From assembly GCA_027533425.1 (NCBI GenBank), contig JAPZUD010000007.1, positions 62,001-126,000 on the forward strand: 64,000 nucleotides of DNA, written 5' to 3'. Positions within the stretch are counted from its first letter, which is position 1, and each line of letters begins with the position of its first letter. The position numbers and the translations under genes are program-made. This document shows, piece after piece, positions 1 through 8,369 of the stretch. The stretch is from Beijerinckiaceae bacterium (GTDB taxonomy: Bacteria; Pseudomonadota; Alphaproteobacteria; Rhizobiales; Beijerinckiaceae). Under the pieces are notes generated by a model, which was given only the letters and a program-made list of their open reading frames with translations, did not search any database and was not told the origin of the DNA.

Positions 1-555
1 CATCGCAGCCACGGCGCTGGCGCCGCCGCCGACGCCGATGAAGCTCGCATCCTCGGCCTTGAGGCCTTCCTTCACCATCGCGTGCAGCACCGTGATGTAG
101 GTCGAGGAGCCCGGCGCCGTGACGCCGATCTTCAGGCCCTTGAAATCCTTCGCCGACTTCACCTTGTCCGCCAGCGCCTTCCGGACGCCGATCACAATGG
201 TCGGGAATCGCAGCATCTCGATGACGGCGCGGATATCCTGGTTCTTCGCCTGCATCCGGATCGTGTGCTCATAGGCGCCGGCGACGATATCGACCGAGCC
301 GCCGACAAGCGCCTGCAGCGAGCGGGCGCCGCCGGCAAAATCGTTGATCTCCGGATCCAGCCCGAAATCCTTGAAGAAGCCCTTCCGCTCGGCAACCGTC
401 AGCGGGAGATAGTAGAGCAGCGACTTGCCGCCCACGCCCATGATCACCTTCGACTTCTCGACTGCGGCGGCACGGCCGATCAGGCCGGGCGCGGCAATCA
501 ACGCAGACCCGGCAACACCCAGGGCCATCACGTTCCGGCGGGACAGTCTTTCCAT
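1..555 (-). CDS. ABC transporter substrate-binding protein (NMT1/SsuA-like), C-terminus cut off
   Basis: This is the N-terminal 185 codons of a periplasmic binding protein; the rest lies beyond the window start. The start ATG at 555 follows a GAGAGG ribosome site. The N-terminus carries a twin-arginine-like signal (SRRNVMALGVAG) and then a hydrophobic stretch ending in alanines. The mature part contains motifs typical of nitrate/sulfonate/taurine binding proteins, such as GGKSLLYYLPLTVAERKGFF and the later KGLKIGVTAPGSS. Permease and ATPase genes lie directly upstream on the same strand, so the three form one uptake transporter. The substrate cannot be told from sequence. Confidence 0.85.
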   Translation of the reverse strand, partial: MERLSRRNVMALGVAGSALIAAPGLIGRAAAVEKSKVIMGVGGKSLLYYLPLTVAERKGFFKDFGLDPEINDFAGGARSLQALVGGSVDIVAGAYEHTIRMQAKNQDIRAVIEMLRFPTIVIGVRKALADKVKSAKDFKGLKIGVTAPGSSTYITVLHAMVKEGLKAEDASFIGVGGGASAVAAM

Positions 556-668
556 CGATTTTTCCTCTCCTGCTAGTCTCGGCCGGTTCGCGGCCTTGTT
601 CTGCTCATCCTGCATATTGGCGACGGCCTTGGCAATCGACCTCGCCTTCCGGGGCCGGCCGCTTGCGG

Positions 669-1475
669 CTACTGGACCGTTCTTGTCTCGGTGGGCCGCC
701 AGACCAGCAGCGGCTTCTCGATCAGCGTGACGCAGAAATCGATCACCATCACGAAGATCATCAGGATCACCATGCCGGCGAACACGCCGGTCACGTCGAA
801 CACGCCCTCGGCCTGATGGATCAGGTAGCCGAGCCCCGCCGCGGAGCCGAGATACTCGCCCACCACCGCGCCGACCACGGCAAAGCCCACGGAGGTGTGG
901 AGCGACGAGAACACCCAGGACAGGGCCGCCGGCCAATAGACATGGCGCAGCAATTGCCGCTCGCTCATCCCGAGCATCCGTGCATTGGACAGCACGACCG
1001 GGCTGACCTCGCGCACGCCCTGATAGACGTTGAAGAACACGATGAAGAAGACCAGCGTCACGCCGAGCCAGACCTTCGACCAGATGCCGAGGCCGAACCA
1101 GAGCGCGAAGATCGGCGCCAGCACCACGCGCGGCAACGCATTCATCATCTTCACGTAAGGGTCGAACACGGCGGCCACCAGCGGCTTCCGCGCGAACCAG
1201 AACCCGATCAGCACGCCGGCCGTGGCGCCGATCACGAAGGCGAGTACCGCCTCGGTCAGCGTGATCATCAGATGCTTGTAGACCGTGCCCTCCCAGAACA
1301 TCAGGAAGACACGCTCGATCACCTTCAGCGGGGTGGAGAAGAAGAATTGCGGCAGCAGGTAATAGGGCTTGCCATCCGAACCGGTGCCCAGCGGCACGGT
1401 GGAGAAAACGTGCCAGAAGACCAGCACTACCACGGCCACCATGACCTGGAGAAACAGCAGCTTGGCGCGGCTCAT
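669..1475 (-). CDS. ABC transporter permease (SsuC/TauC type)
   Basis: The 268-residue product is an inner-membrane permease of the nitrate/sulfonate/taurine ABC family. It has about six hydrophobic segments, the first near residues 8-26. The cytoplasmic coupling loop with the EAA-type motif is seen around LSNARMLGMSERQLLRHVYW, and the protein ends with a hydrophobic helix before a short polar tail. Its start overlaps the ATPase stop by four bases (ATGA), which suggests translational coupling, and the binding-protein gene follows about 110 bases downstream. Length is normal for the family. The transported compound is unknown. Confidence 0.9.
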   Translation of the reverse strand: MSRAKLLFLQVMVAVVVLVFWHVFSTVPLGTGSDGKPYYLLPQFFFSTPLKVIERVFLMFWEGTVYKHLMITLTEAVLAFVIGATAGVLIGFWFARKPLVAAVFDPYVKMMNALPRVVLAPIFALWFGLGIWSKVWLGVTLVFFIVFFNVYQGVREVSPVVLSNARMLGMSERQLLRHVYWPAALSWVFSSLHTSVGFAVVGAVVGEYLGSAAGLGYLIHQAEGVFDVTGVFAGMVILMIFVMVIDFCVTLIEKPLLVWRPTETRTVQ

Positions 1476-2311
1476 GCGCGGACCTCCTTCGTAGCGTTGC
1501 CCAGGCCATAGGTCTTGCGGACCTCGTCGCGCAACGTGTTCCAGATTGCCGCGTGGAGACGGTGGAATTCCGGCTCGGACCGCACCTCGGCAATGTCCCG
1601 CGGGCGCGCCAGCGGGATCGGAAAATCACCGATGATCGAGGCGCGCGGCCCGGCCGACATGACGAGGACACGGTCGGAGAGGGCAATGGCCTCGTCAAGA
1701 TCATGCGTCACGAACATCACCGCCTTGCGATCGGCCTGCCAGAGATCGAGCAGCAGCTCGCTCATGATCAGCCGTGTCTGCGCGTCAAGGGGGCCAAAGG
1801 GCTCGTCCATCAGCAGGATCTTCGGCTCGCGCACCAGCACCTGCGCCAGCGCGACGCGTTTCTTCTGGCCGCCGGAGAGCTGGTGTGGATAGCGATCGCC
1901 GAAAGAGGCCAGCCCGACCTTGGCCAGCATCACATCGGCAGCCTCGAGCGACTGCCGCCGGGGCGTGCCCCGAACCTCGAGCCCGATCGCGACATTGTCA
2001 CGCGCGGTCTTCCAGGGCATCAGCGCATCCTGCTGGAACAGGTAGCCGGCCTGCGTGTTGAGCCCCTGCAGGCGCTGCCCGAAAATCAGGCTCTCGCCCG
2101 AAGAGGGCGGCATCAACCCGGCGGCAATGTTGAGCAGGGTCGACTTCCCGCAGCCGGTCGGGCCGAGAACGGCGACAAACTCGCCATCCGCCACGCGCAC
2201 ATCAACCGGTTGCACAGCCTCGTAGCGCCCGCCGCCGGTCAGGCCATAGGCCACGGAAACCGCGTTGAGCTGCACAGCCGGCATGGCAGCGCCATCAATA
2301 GGGGGCATCAC
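1472..2311 (-). CDS. ABC transporter ATP-binding protein (SsuB/TauB type)
   Basis: The 279-residue product is the ATPase of the nitrate/sulfonate-type importer. Walker A (GPTGCGKST) lies at about residues 50-58, the Q-loop at LFQQDALMPW, the ABC signature LSGGQ at about 145-149, Walker B (LLMDEP) at about 166-171 and the H-loop histidine in FVTHD near residue 200. A shorter start at the second internal ATG (MPAVQL, base 2284) would remove nine residues that look non-conserved, so the true N-terminus is uncertain. It is the first gene of the three-gene transporter operon and overlaps the permease by four bases. Confidence 0.9.
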   Translation of the reverse strand: MMPPIDGAAMPAVQLNAVSVAYGLTGGGRYEAVQPVDVRVADGEFVAVLGPTGCGKSTLLNIAAGLMPPSSGESLIFGQRLQGLNTQAGYLFQQDALMPWKTARDNVAIGLEVRGTPRRQSLEAADVMLAKVGLASFGDRYPHQLSGGQKKRVALAQVLVREPKILLMDEPFGPLDAQTRLIMSELLLDLWQADRKAVMFVTHDLDEAIALSDRVLVMSAGPRASIIGDFPIPLARPRDIAEVRSEPEFHRLHAAIWNTLRDEVRKTYGLGNATKEVRA

Positions 2312-2372
2312 GGCGCCCTCGTCCCGTGCTGGTCCTGCATCTCGTCCCCGAGCGTTTTTCTTGTTGCGCGCG

Positions 2373-2401
2373 AAGCTAGGTCAGGCCCGGATGCGGTTCA
2401 A
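2373..2401 (-). promoter_or_regulatory. Putative sigma-70-type promoter of the ABC transporter operon
   Basis: On the minus strand, TTGAAC (2401-2396) is followed by a 17-base spacer and TAGCTT (2378-2373), 62 bases before the ATPase start. The same TTGAnn-N17-TAgcnn pattern is found before tetR, ilvB and fumC in this window. No transcription data support it. Confidence 0.4.
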
Positions 2402-2407
2402 CAGAAA

Positions 2408-2424
2408 TTCCGGTCCAACCGGAA
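2408..2424 (-). terminator. Probable terminator of the endonuclease/phosphatase-family gene
   Basis: A perfect seven-base inverted repeat, TTCCGGT with its complement, has a three-base loop. On the minus strand it lies eleven bases after the stop at 2435 and is followed by TTTCTG. The short loop and weak T-run make it a modest terminator; it could also be an operator for the ABC genes downstream. Confidence 0.45.
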
Positions 2425-2434
2425 ACATGCGGCC

Positions 2435-3607
2435 CTATCGCAGGCGCAGGGTCACCGCCACCGGACAGTGATCCGAGGATTTCGGCCTGTCCCAGCCGAT
2501 CCGCGGGAAACGCGGCCCGTCATGCCGCGCTGCCCGCCACGGCTGACCCTGCCGGATGATGTCGGGAACCGCCTCCGGATTGGCCTCGGCAAGCGCCGGC
2601 GAGACGAGGATGTAATCGAGCTGGCAATAAACGTCATCCGGCGGGTGATACGCGGTCCAGCGATCCTCCGCCGGCCGCCGCGCCACGAGATTGACCGAAA
2701 ATCCGGGGTCCAGCAGCGCGCCGATTCCGCCCGGGCTTGGGCGCCCGGTCATCAGGTCGCGCGGGGCGGGGTCGCCGTCGATCTCCATGTAGTCGTTGAA
2801 ATCCCCGATCAGGGCCCAGTTGGCTGCCGCCGGGCCGCCGCGATGGCTTTCGAAACGCCGCTCGATCAGCGTCCGGATCGCCTCGGCCTCGGCCTGTCGG
2901 ATCACCCGCGTGGCCTCGCGCCCGCCGGTCATCGACTTGAGATGGCAGCAGAACAGCGTGAAATCGCGTCCGTCGATCTGGAACTCCGCCTCGACCAGAT
3001 CGCGCTTGAACACCCGGTCATCCCGCGTCAGCCTCCGGGGAGAATCAGGCGGCCCTTCCCGGATCTCCGAAATCCCCTCCGGCCAGACATCGACCTCCCC
3101 GAATGTCGTGGCCGCATGGCTGCGGATCGCGGTCCAGCCGACCCGCGACAGCAGGCCGATATCGATGCCGCGCCGGTCATTTCCATCGATCACGCTGAGA
3201 TGGCGGTAATTCACATCGGCGATCGCCTGCTCGCGCACCCGCCGGATCGCCTCGGCATCGAGGCCGGGATCCCGCGCCAGCGCCGCCTTGATCGTCCGGG
3301 CGACATGCGGGGATTCGAGTTTCTTGAGATAGGTCTCGCGGAAACTCCGCAGCGCGTCGGCGGAGTCAACCTCCTGCAAGGCGATGATGTCGGCCTGCGT
3401 CGCCAGCAGCGCCAGCGCCGTCAGCTGGCATTTCTCGTCGGATTGGGCAGCCTCGACAATCCGGCGGACGCGGGTCGCCTCATGGCGATCCTCGAACAGC
3501 ACGTTGCCGATCTGCTGGTCGGCCCGGCGCTGCGGATCCCAGAAATCGGGGCGGGAGAACAGGTTTTCGACATTGAAGGTCGCGAGGCGGAACGGTCGGC
3601 TCGACAT
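2435..3607 (-). CDS. Endonuclease/exonuclease/phosphatase-family protein
   Basis: The 390-residue product belongs to the DNase I-like/inositol phosphatase fold. Visible motifs are the N-terminal FNVENLFSRPDFW, the metal-binding glutamate in ALQEVDS, LIGDFNDYM in the second half, and the C-terminal SDHCPVAV with its Asp-His pair. ATG at 3607 is chosen because it has a CCGGAG ribosome site and because the longer open frame adds 42 residues without family motifs. There is no signal peptide, so it is probably cytoplasmic. The fold covers nucleases and phosphatases, and the substrate cannot be assigned. The SnoaL-like gene ends 31 bases upstream. Confidence 0.8.
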   Translation of the reverse strand: MSSRPFRLATFNVENLFSRPDFWDPQRRADQQIGNVLFEDRHEATRVRRIVEAAQSDEKCQLTALALLATQADIIALQEVDSADALRSFRETYLKKLESPHVARTIKAALARDPGLDAEAIRRVREQAIADVNYRHLSVIDGNDRRGIDIGLLSRVGWTAIRSHAATTFGEVDVWPEGISEIREGPPDSPRRLTRDDRVFKRDLVEAEFQIDGRDFTLFCCHLKSMTGGREATRVIRQAEAEAIRTLIERRFESHRGGPAAANWALIGDFNDYMEIDGDPAPRDLMTGRPSPGGIGALLDPGFSVNLVARRPAEDRWTAYHPPDDVYCQLDYILVSPALAEANPEAVPDIIRQGQPWRAARHDGPRFPRIGWDRPKSSDHCPVAVTLRLR

Positions 3608-3638
3608 CGGAACTCCGGAGCCGGCCTTCGCGCGGCAC

Positions 3639-4085
3639 CTACATGGCCAGTCCTGCAATACGGACGATCGTGAAGCTGTCGCAATATTCGCGAATGGTCG
3701 AGATCTTCCCGTCACGGAAGCCGAGCACCGCACAGAAATCGGTCTGGAAACGCTGGTTGGAAACAGTATGGATCATCGTGCCGGTTGTTTCCGCGGCTGC
3801 AGTATCTGCACCGACGACGATGTTCCGCACGGTCATGCCGTTCCAGACCCAGCGTTCGAACAGCCCCTTGAAATGGCTCCGCAGGGCCACCCGTCCGCGG
3901 ATGACGGGTGAAATCGGCTGTCCGGCAATCTGCCCCATCACCTCGTAATGGACATCCTCGCTCAGCTCGGCGAGGACCGCCTCGACATCGCCGGCCGCGC
4001 GTGCCAGCATGACACGCTCGATCATCGCCCGCATCGTGGCCGCGCGTTCGGGCGCGGAAACCAGAGTGCCATGCATCTTTGTCAT
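3639..4085 (-). CDS. Nuclear transport factor 2/SnoaL-like protein
   Basis: The 148-residue product has the pattern of the NTF2-like alpha+beta barrel family: an N-terminal helix (MRAMIERVMLARAAGDVEAVLAELSEDVHYE, about residues 19-49), a conserved Arg-Gly turn and C-terminal strands with FRDGKISTIREYCDSF. Members include ketosteroid isomerase-like enzymes and many proteins without a known role, so no reaction is assigned. The start ATG at 4085 has an AGGGG ribosome site; an upstream in-frame ATG would add 26 arginine-rich residues unlike the family. It may share a transcript with the endonuclease-family gene 31 bases downstream. Confidence 0.7.
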   Translation of the reverse strand: MTKMHGTLVSAPERAATMRAMIERVMLARAAGDVEAVLAELSEDVHYEVMGQIAGQPISPVIRGRVALRSHFKGLFERWVWNGMTVRNIVVGADTAAAETTGTMIHTVSNQRFQTDFCAVLGFRDGKISTIREYCDSFTIVRIAGLAM

Positions 4086-4230
4086 TCCCCTGCTATCGGC
4101 GGACCTGTTCCTGCGTGTCGGCCGAAGCGGGCGGATATTAGGCAAGCGCCTTATCAATTTCATCGGAAACTCCGTTCAAATCTTCGTAATTCGAAGGAAA
4201 TGACGCAAAATTCCGCAATGACCTCAGCAT

Positions 4231-4242
4231 ATTGTATACAAT
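4231..4242. promoter_or_regulatory. 12-bp perfect palindrome ATTGTATACAAT, possible operator
   Basis: The sequence reads the same on both strands and abuts the ilvC terminator stem. TTGTATACAA-like palindromes are typical operators of GntR-family (FadR subgroup) repressors. It lies about 145 bases upstream of the SnoaL-like gene, the only gene it could precede. No GntR gene is in the window. Confidence 0.35.
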
Positions 4243-4273
4243 AAAGCACAGGCGCGCATGGCGCCTGTGCTTT
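4243..4273 (-). terminator. Rho-independent terminator of ilvC
   Basis: A perfect 13-base-pair stem (arms 4243-4255 and 4261-4273) with a five-base loop lies about 48 bases after the ilvC stop on the minus strand. It ends in TTT and continues as ATTGTA, an AT-rich tail. Confidence 0.8.
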
Positions 4274-4320
4274 AGTCTAACGCCTTTACCATGCCGCAGG
4301 GCAGCGGCTGGCACAGGGCC

Positions 4321-5364
<1,044 letters not shown>

Positions 5365-6015
5365 TCAGGGTGCGGCCTGGCCGCCCCCGGGTTGAGCGCC
5401 GTAAAGCGCGAAGAACTGGCCGATGGAGCGGGAGGCCTCGGCGCGGATGCTTTCAGGGTCGAGAGCGGGCGCATCCCCCAGCAGAAGCCGGATCTGGACA
5501 TCGCGCGCCACTAGCCCGAACAGGGTGCGGAACGCCTCCTCGGCATCGGCGAAAGCCAGAAGCCCGGCCTTGCGTCCGGCTTCGAGCACAGGCTTCATCC
5601 GGCTGCCAAGGGCGAAGCGGCCATTGGCCAGCACGATGGCGCCAAGCGAGCGATCCGAACCTGCCTGCCCGATCGCCACGCGGTTGAGCGCCAGCGAGGT
5701 TTCCGAGGAAATCACGGTCAGCCAGTTGATGGCGAAGCTCTCGAGCCGGGCCGTCAGCGCCGCCCGGTCGAGCGGGTCCGGCCCCACGGCGGCCACATGC
5801 ACCCGCGCCGCCTGGTATTTCACGGTGGCGTTGAGCAGCCCGTCGCGGTCACCGAACCATTTGTAGAGCGTTTCCTTGGAGCAGCTGGCGCGGCGCGCCA
5901 CCGCGCTCATCGTCAGGCTGTTCCCGTCCGTCATGAGCTGGCGCAGAACCGCATCCAGCACCTCGGCCTGCCGGGCGCTGATCTCGGGTTCGGCAGGGGC
6001 GGCGAGAGCCGTCAT
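5365..6015 (-). CDS. TetR/AcrR-family transcriptional regulator
   Basis: The 216-residue product has an N-terminal TetR helix-turn-helix at about residues 33-65 (LTMSAVARRASCSKETLYKWFGDRDGLL); the C-terminal ligand-binding half has no recognisable specific family. An 18-base operator-like palindrome with an 8-2-8 layout lies 27-44 bases upstream of its start, just after a good promoter, which fits autorepression. ilvC starts 24 bases after its stop, so the regulator may also control ilvC through read-through. A branched-chain amino acid or keto-acid ligand is only a guess from this context. Confidence 0.9.
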   Translation of the reverse strand: MTALAAPAEPEISARQAEVLDAVLRQLMTDGNSLTMSAVARRASCSKETLYKWFGDRDGLLNATVKYQAARVHVAAVGPDPLDRAALTARLESFAINWLTVISSETSLALNRVAIGQAGSDRSLGAIVLANGRFALGSRMKPVLEAGRKAGLLAFADAEEAFRTLFGLVARDVQIRLLLGDAPALDPESIRAEASRSIGQFFALYGAQPGGGQAAP

Positions 6016-6041
6016 CGGGAGCCTGTCACGGGGCGGGATTG

Positions 6042-6059
6042 CCGTAACGAACGTTACGG
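6042..6059. promoter_or_regulatory. TetR-type operator: CCGTAACG-AA-CGTTACGG
   Basis: Two perfect eight-base arms are separated by two bases, centred about 35 bases upstream of the tetR start. It begins only a few bases after the predicted transcription start, so a bound dimer would block tetR transcription. The size and symmetry match operators of TetR proteins. Confidence 0.65.
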
Positions 6060-6068
6060 TTCGGCACT

Positions 6069-6097
6069 TTCCTACGCGAGTGCAACTCCCCGGTCAA
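6069..6097 (-). promoter_or_regulatory. Putative tetR-ilvC promoter
   Basis: On the minus strand, TTGACC (6097-6092), a 17-base spacer and TAGGAA (6074-6069) lie just upstream of the palindromic operator. The predicted start near 6062 gives a leader of about 47 bases before the tetR ATG. Confidence 0.5.
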
Positions 6098-6118
6098 ACG
6101 GATTCGTGCATCGTTCGG

Positions 6119-6730
6119 TCAACGGCCGATCAGGTCCATCACGGCCGGATAGAGCGAAGCGACGAGCAGCAGCGCCATGACGAGATTGAACCAGCGCACC
6201 TTCGCTGGATCGCGGAGGAAATTGCGCAGGGCCGCGCCGAATGCGGCCCAGAGCAGCGAGCCCGGCGTGCCCGTCAGCGCATAGACCAGCGTGATGATCA
6301 CCAGCGAGCCGGTATAGTTTTCCGGCACGGTATAGGCCGCGATGGCGCCGACCACCATCGCCCAGGCCTTCGGGTTGACCCATTGGAACGCCGCCGCCTG
6401 CAGGAAGGTCATCGGCTGGCCGGCCTGGGCTCCGCTCTCGCCGACCGGGCCCGACCGGGCGATCTTCCAGGCGAGCCAGAGCATATAGGCGATGCCAACC
6501 ACCTTGAGCGCCGTGTAGAGCGCGGGATAGCGGATGAAGACCTGCCCGAGCCCGAAGCCCGAAAGCAGCAGCATCACCGGAAAGCCCACATTGATCCCGG
6601 CCACATGCCAGAGCGTTCGCCTCAAGCCGAAATTCACGCCGGAGGCCAGCAGCATCATGTTGTTCGGCCCGGGCGTGACCGAACTGGCAAAGGCAAAGCC
6701 GAGAAAGGCGATCAACGTATCGAGGGGCAT
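6119..6730 (-). CDS. LysE-family amino acid exporter
   Basis: The 203-residue inner-membrane protein has the LysE/RhtB signature near the N-terminus (SSVTPGPNNMMLLASGVNFG, about residues 17-36) and about six hydrophobic segments. The family exports amino acids such as lysine, threonine or homoserine lactones. Its place between ilvN and tetR-ilvC makes relief of excess branched-chain amino acid or threonine plausible, but this is inference from context. It lies about 104 bases after ilvN on the same strand, and no clear terminator was seen between them. Confidence 0.85.
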   Translation of the reverse strand: MPLDTLIAFLGFAFASSVTPGPNNMMLLASGVNFGLRRTLWHVAGINVGFPVMLLLSGFGLGQVFIRYPALYTALKVVGIAYMLWLAWKIARSGPVGESGAQAGQPMTFLQAAAFQWVNPKAWAMVVGAIAAYTVPENYTGSLVIITLVYALTGTPGSLLWAAFGAALRNFLRDPAKVRWFNLVMALLLVASLYPAVMDLIGR

Positions 6731-6834
6731 CCGGGGCCTGCGACGGAAAGAGCGCGGACGCCAAGGCTAGGCGTGCCGGAAGCCGGGTTCAAACGAAAGG
6801 CTGGAATGGGTTCATGAGCGTCCGGAATGGTCGC

Positions 6835-7377
6835 TCACATCTCCTCCGCCCCGCGGGCAATCGCCGCCGCTCCGGTCCGCGACACCTCGACCAGTCCGAT
6901 TGCCGTCATCAGGTTGATGAAGCGCTCGACATCATCGGCCGGGCCGGCCAGCTCGAAGATGAAGGAGTTCAGCGTCGCATCGACGGTCTTGGCGCCGAAG
7001 GCGGTCGCGAGGCGCAGGGCCTCCATCCGGTGCTCGGCGCGATGCTCGCCATATTGCGCCACCTTGACGAGAGCGAGTTCGCGCTCGATCGAGGCCTTGG
7101 CCGAGAGGTTGACCACCTTGTGCACCGGCACCAGCCGGTCGAGCTGCGCCTCGATCTGGTTCAGCACCGAAGGCGTGCCCGAGGTCACGATGGTGATGCG
7201 CGAGAGATGCTTCTCGTGCTCGGTTTCCGAGACCGTGAGGCTCTCGATATTGTAGCCACGGCCCGAAAACATCCCGGCGATCCGCGCCAGCACGCCCGGC
7301 TCGTTATCGACCAGCACGCAGAAGGTCCGGCGCTCGGTCACGGGCTTTTCGGTCTGGTCGGCATAATGCGATTTCAT
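6835..7377 (-). CDS. ilvN: Acetolactate synthase small (regulatory) subunit
   Basis: The 180-residue product is the regulatory subunit of acetohydroxyacid synthase and normally confers valine feedback on the large subunit. An ACT domain spans about residues 17-90 (TFCVLVDNEPGVLARIAGMFSGRGYNIESLTV region), followed by the C-terminal ALS_ss_C domain. ATG at 7377 is preferred because the open frame upstream of it encodes a Cys/Arg-rich stretch unlike the family. The dehydratase gene ends 14 bases upstream, so ilvB, the dehydratase gene and ilvN appear to form one operon. Confidence 0.95.
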   Translation of the reverse strand: MKSHYADQTEKPVTERRTFCVLVDNEPGVLARIAGMFSGRGYNIESLTVSETEHEKHLSRITIVTSGTPSVLNQIEAQLDRLVPVHKVVNLSAKASIERELALVKVAQYGEHRAEHRMEALRLATAFGAKTVDATLNSFIFELAGPADDVERFINLMTAIGLVEVSRTGAAAIARGAEEM

Positions 7378-7391
7378 CTCGTCATTCCTCG

Positions 7392-8369
7392 TCACGCAGC
7401 AGCAGCGGCCGGGCTTGCGAGAACCCAGCGCTGGAAAAGGGCAAGATCGATATTGCCGCCGCACAGGATGACCCCGGTCTTGCCGGTCAGTCGGTCACGG
7501 TCCTGCAGGGCAGCCGCCAGCGGCGCCGCCCCGGCGCCCTCGGCAAGATTGTGGGTATCCGTCCAGTAGGCCCGGATCGCGGCGGCGATTTCATCATCCG
7601 TGACCTGCACGATGCGCGCGGCCCCCCGCGCGATGATCTCGAGCGATTCCGGATCGGGCACACGGGTCGCCATGCCATCGGCATGGGTGACGGCGCTCTC
7701 GGTCGAAACGAGCCGCCCGGCCGCGAAGGACAGGGCATAGGCCGGCGCGCCCACCGATTGCACGCCGATGATCTCGGTCTTCAGGCCGAGCAGGTCGCGG
7801 ACAAGAATACAGCCGCAAATGCCCGAGCCCTGCCCGATCGGCACATAGATCCGCGCGAGATCGGGATGGGCGCGCAGCAATTCCAGCGCATAGGTCGCCA
7901 CGCCGAGGACCAGATCGCGATGGAAGGACGGCACCATCTCGAGGCCCCGCATCCCGGCAAGGCGCATGGCTTCCTCGCGCGCGGCCTGGAAATCCTCGCC
8001 ATGCTCGATCAGTTCGGCCCCGAAAGCCGTCATCGCAGCGTTCTTCTCGGTGGAATTGCCGCGCGGCACGAGGATCGTCACCCCGACGCCATGCTGGCGG
8101 CCGGCAAAGGCGAGGCTCTGGCCGTGATTGCCGCGCGTCGCCGAGATGATGCCCGCCACGCCCGGCCGCTCGCGCTTCAGCCGGTCGAGATAGACCAGCC
8201 CGCCGCGCACCTTGAAGGCGCCGGTCGGGGTGTGGTTCTCGTGCTTCACGACCAGCTCCGCGCCGAGCCGGGCCGCCAGAAGCGGCCAGCTCCGCTGCGG
8301 GGTGGGCGGCATGGCCGCCTGCACCACGCCATGCGCGGCTTCGAGTTCGGCAAGGCTGAACATCGTCAC
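7392..8369 (-). CDS. Threonine/serine dehydratase-type PLP enzyme
   Basis: The 325-residue fold-type II PLP enzyme has its Schiff-base lysine in TGAFKVRGG (about residue 53), the phosphate-binding tetraglycine-like loop GQGSGICG near residue 180 and a C-terminal LCGGN. It would deaminate threonine to 2-oxobutyrate, the entry to isoleucine, or act on serine or a related amino acid. It lacks the C-terminal ACT-like regulatory domains of full-length IlvA (about 500 residues). The GTG start overlaps the ilvB stop (GTGA); an ATG six bases later is an alternative. It sits between the two AHAS subunit genes, which points to isoleucine synthesis, but EutB-like enzymes look similar. Confidence 0.85.
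   Translation of the reverse strand: MTMFSLAELEAAHGVVQAAMPPTPQRSWPLLAARLGAELVVKHENHTPTGAFKVRGGLVYLDRLKRERPGVAGIISATRGNHGQSLAFAGRQHGVGVTILVPRGNSTEKNAAMTAFGAELIEHGEDFQAAREEAMRLAGMRGLEMVPSFHRDLVLGVATYALELLRAHPDLARIYVPIGQGSGICGCILVRDLLGLKTEIIGVQSVGAPAYALSFAAGRLVSTESAVTHADGMATRVPDPESLEIIARGAARIVQVTDDEIAAAIRAYWTDTHNLAEGAGAAPLAAALQDRDRLTGKTGVILCGGNIDLALFQRWVLASPAAAAA

Noticed and set aside
1553-3673. Plus-strand frame of 706 codons across the ABC ATPase and endonuclease genes
   Set aside because: It is antisense to two recognisable genes and has only reverse-complement composition, with no motif of its own.
2435-3733. Longer start for the endonuclease-family gene
   Set aside because: The extra 42 residues are Arg/Ser/Cys-rich, overlap the SnoaL-like gene and lack family motifs; ATG at 3607 has a ribosome site.
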